Positions 5,544 to 5,887 of a stretch of DNA of 5,887 nucleotides are shown here, in pieces (the stretch's first letter is position 1; every line of letters begins with the position of its first letter). Source of the stretch: a bacterium (GTDB lineage Bacteria; Chloroflexota; Dormibacteria; UBA8260; Bog-877); contig JAKABA010000237.1 of assembly GCA_021802115.1 (NCBI GenBank), forward strand, positions 1-5,887. The letters run 5' to 3'. The notes below the pieces were generated by a model. The model saw nothing but the letters and a program-made list of their open reading frames with translations, searched no databases and was not told the origin of the DNA. Position numbers and translations under genes: made by a program.

Positions 5544-5887
5544 CTACTGACCGACGCGCCCGTCGATTCGCTCGCGCAGCAGGTCGGCGTGGCCGTTGTG
5601 CCGGGCGTACTCCTCGATCATGTGTACCAGCAGTTCGCGGAGTGAGACAGGGTTGCCCTCCGAGTCGCGCCCGACGAAGTCGAGACTGGTCTCCTCTGAG
5701 AAGCGCTCGGCGAAGTCGACCTCCTCGCGCCACCTGGCCCACGCTTCCTCCACGACCTCCTGATCGGCGGCGGCGCCGTCGAAGTCGCCGTCCGGGTTGG
5801 CGTCTGACTGGTACAGCTGCGGCACCGCCTGACCTGCGAAGCGTCGACGGAACCAGCTCCGTTCGACCTCCGCCATGTGCCGCACCA
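5544..5887 (-). CDS. DUF664 / DinB-superfamily protein, C-terminal part (5' end outside window)
   Basis: About 114 residues are visible and the frame is open to the right edge; the family is usually about 160-175 residues, so roughly 50 N-terminal residues are missing. Recognisable elements are VRHMAEVERSWFRR at the edge, then LYQSDANPDGDFDG, EVVEEAWARWREEVDFAE, a SLDFVGRDSEGNPVSLRELL stretch, and the hallmark VHMIEEYARHNGHADLLRER near the end. The histidines of RHMAEVE and EYARHNGH are the likely metal-site residues of the DinB four-helix bundle. In actinobacteria DUF664 includes mycothiol S-transferases, so conjugation of a thiol to electrophiles is a sensible guess, not shown by sequence alone. 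It ends convergent to the LmbE gene, 205 bp away. The GTG at 5885 is internal, not the true start. Confidence 0.9.
   Translation of the reverse strand, partial: VRHMAEVERSWFRRRFAGQAVPQLYQSDANPDGDFDGAAADQEVVEEAWARWREEVDFAERFSEETSLDFVGRDSEGNPVSLRELLVHMIEEYARHNGHADLLRERIDGRVGQ

Noticed and set aside
5266..5742. Minus- and plus-strand frames across the 5339-5543 gap
   Set aside because: Arg/Pro/Gly-rich with no recognisable pattern, and they overlap the LmbE end and the DUF664 gene in other frames.

Overview
The window is GC-rich bacterial DNA. Its gene content fits a high-GC actinobacterium or relative: an aa3-type oxidase subunit I ending in a proline-rich tail, heme A synthase directly behind it, and LmbE-, DUF1028- and DUF664-type genes nearby. 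The lineage is inferred from family resemblance only; no marker gene allows a firm placement.

Left part (about 1-2337, all + strand): the tail of a cytochrome c oxidase operon. The 3' end of ctaD (subunit I, with the HxH heme-ligand pair) is followed at almost no spacing by ctaA (heme A synthase). Next come three short membrane-protein genes: a 40-residue single-span peptide, a 72-residue two-span protein carrying an HLPGPSFWP motif like that of small cytochrome oxidase subunits, and an unrecognised 109-residue two-span protein with a TTG start. The heme-copper subunit, the enzyme making its heme A, and probable accessory subunits are thus made together.

Middle (2402-3490, + strand): a 362-residue polytopic membrane protein that I do not recognise as a named family. 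It is built from four tandem units of about 80 residues. Three keep an F-H-[FY]-x-[LM]-x-x-D motif and one has lost it. A TAACAT box just upstream suggests its own, nearly leaderless, promoter. This is the most novel item in the window.

Right part (3572-5887): a convergent DUF1028 gene (Ntn-hydrolase-like, - strand) is divergent from a LmbE/PIG-L family deacetylase (+ strand), with only 21 bp between their start codons. A DUF664/DinB-superfamily gene (- strand) runs off the right edge. LmbE enzymes and DUF664 proteins both have members in mycothiol metabolism, so a low-molecular-weight-thiol or detoxification role is a reasonable but unproven reading. No RNA gene, mobile element or CRISPR array was seen.
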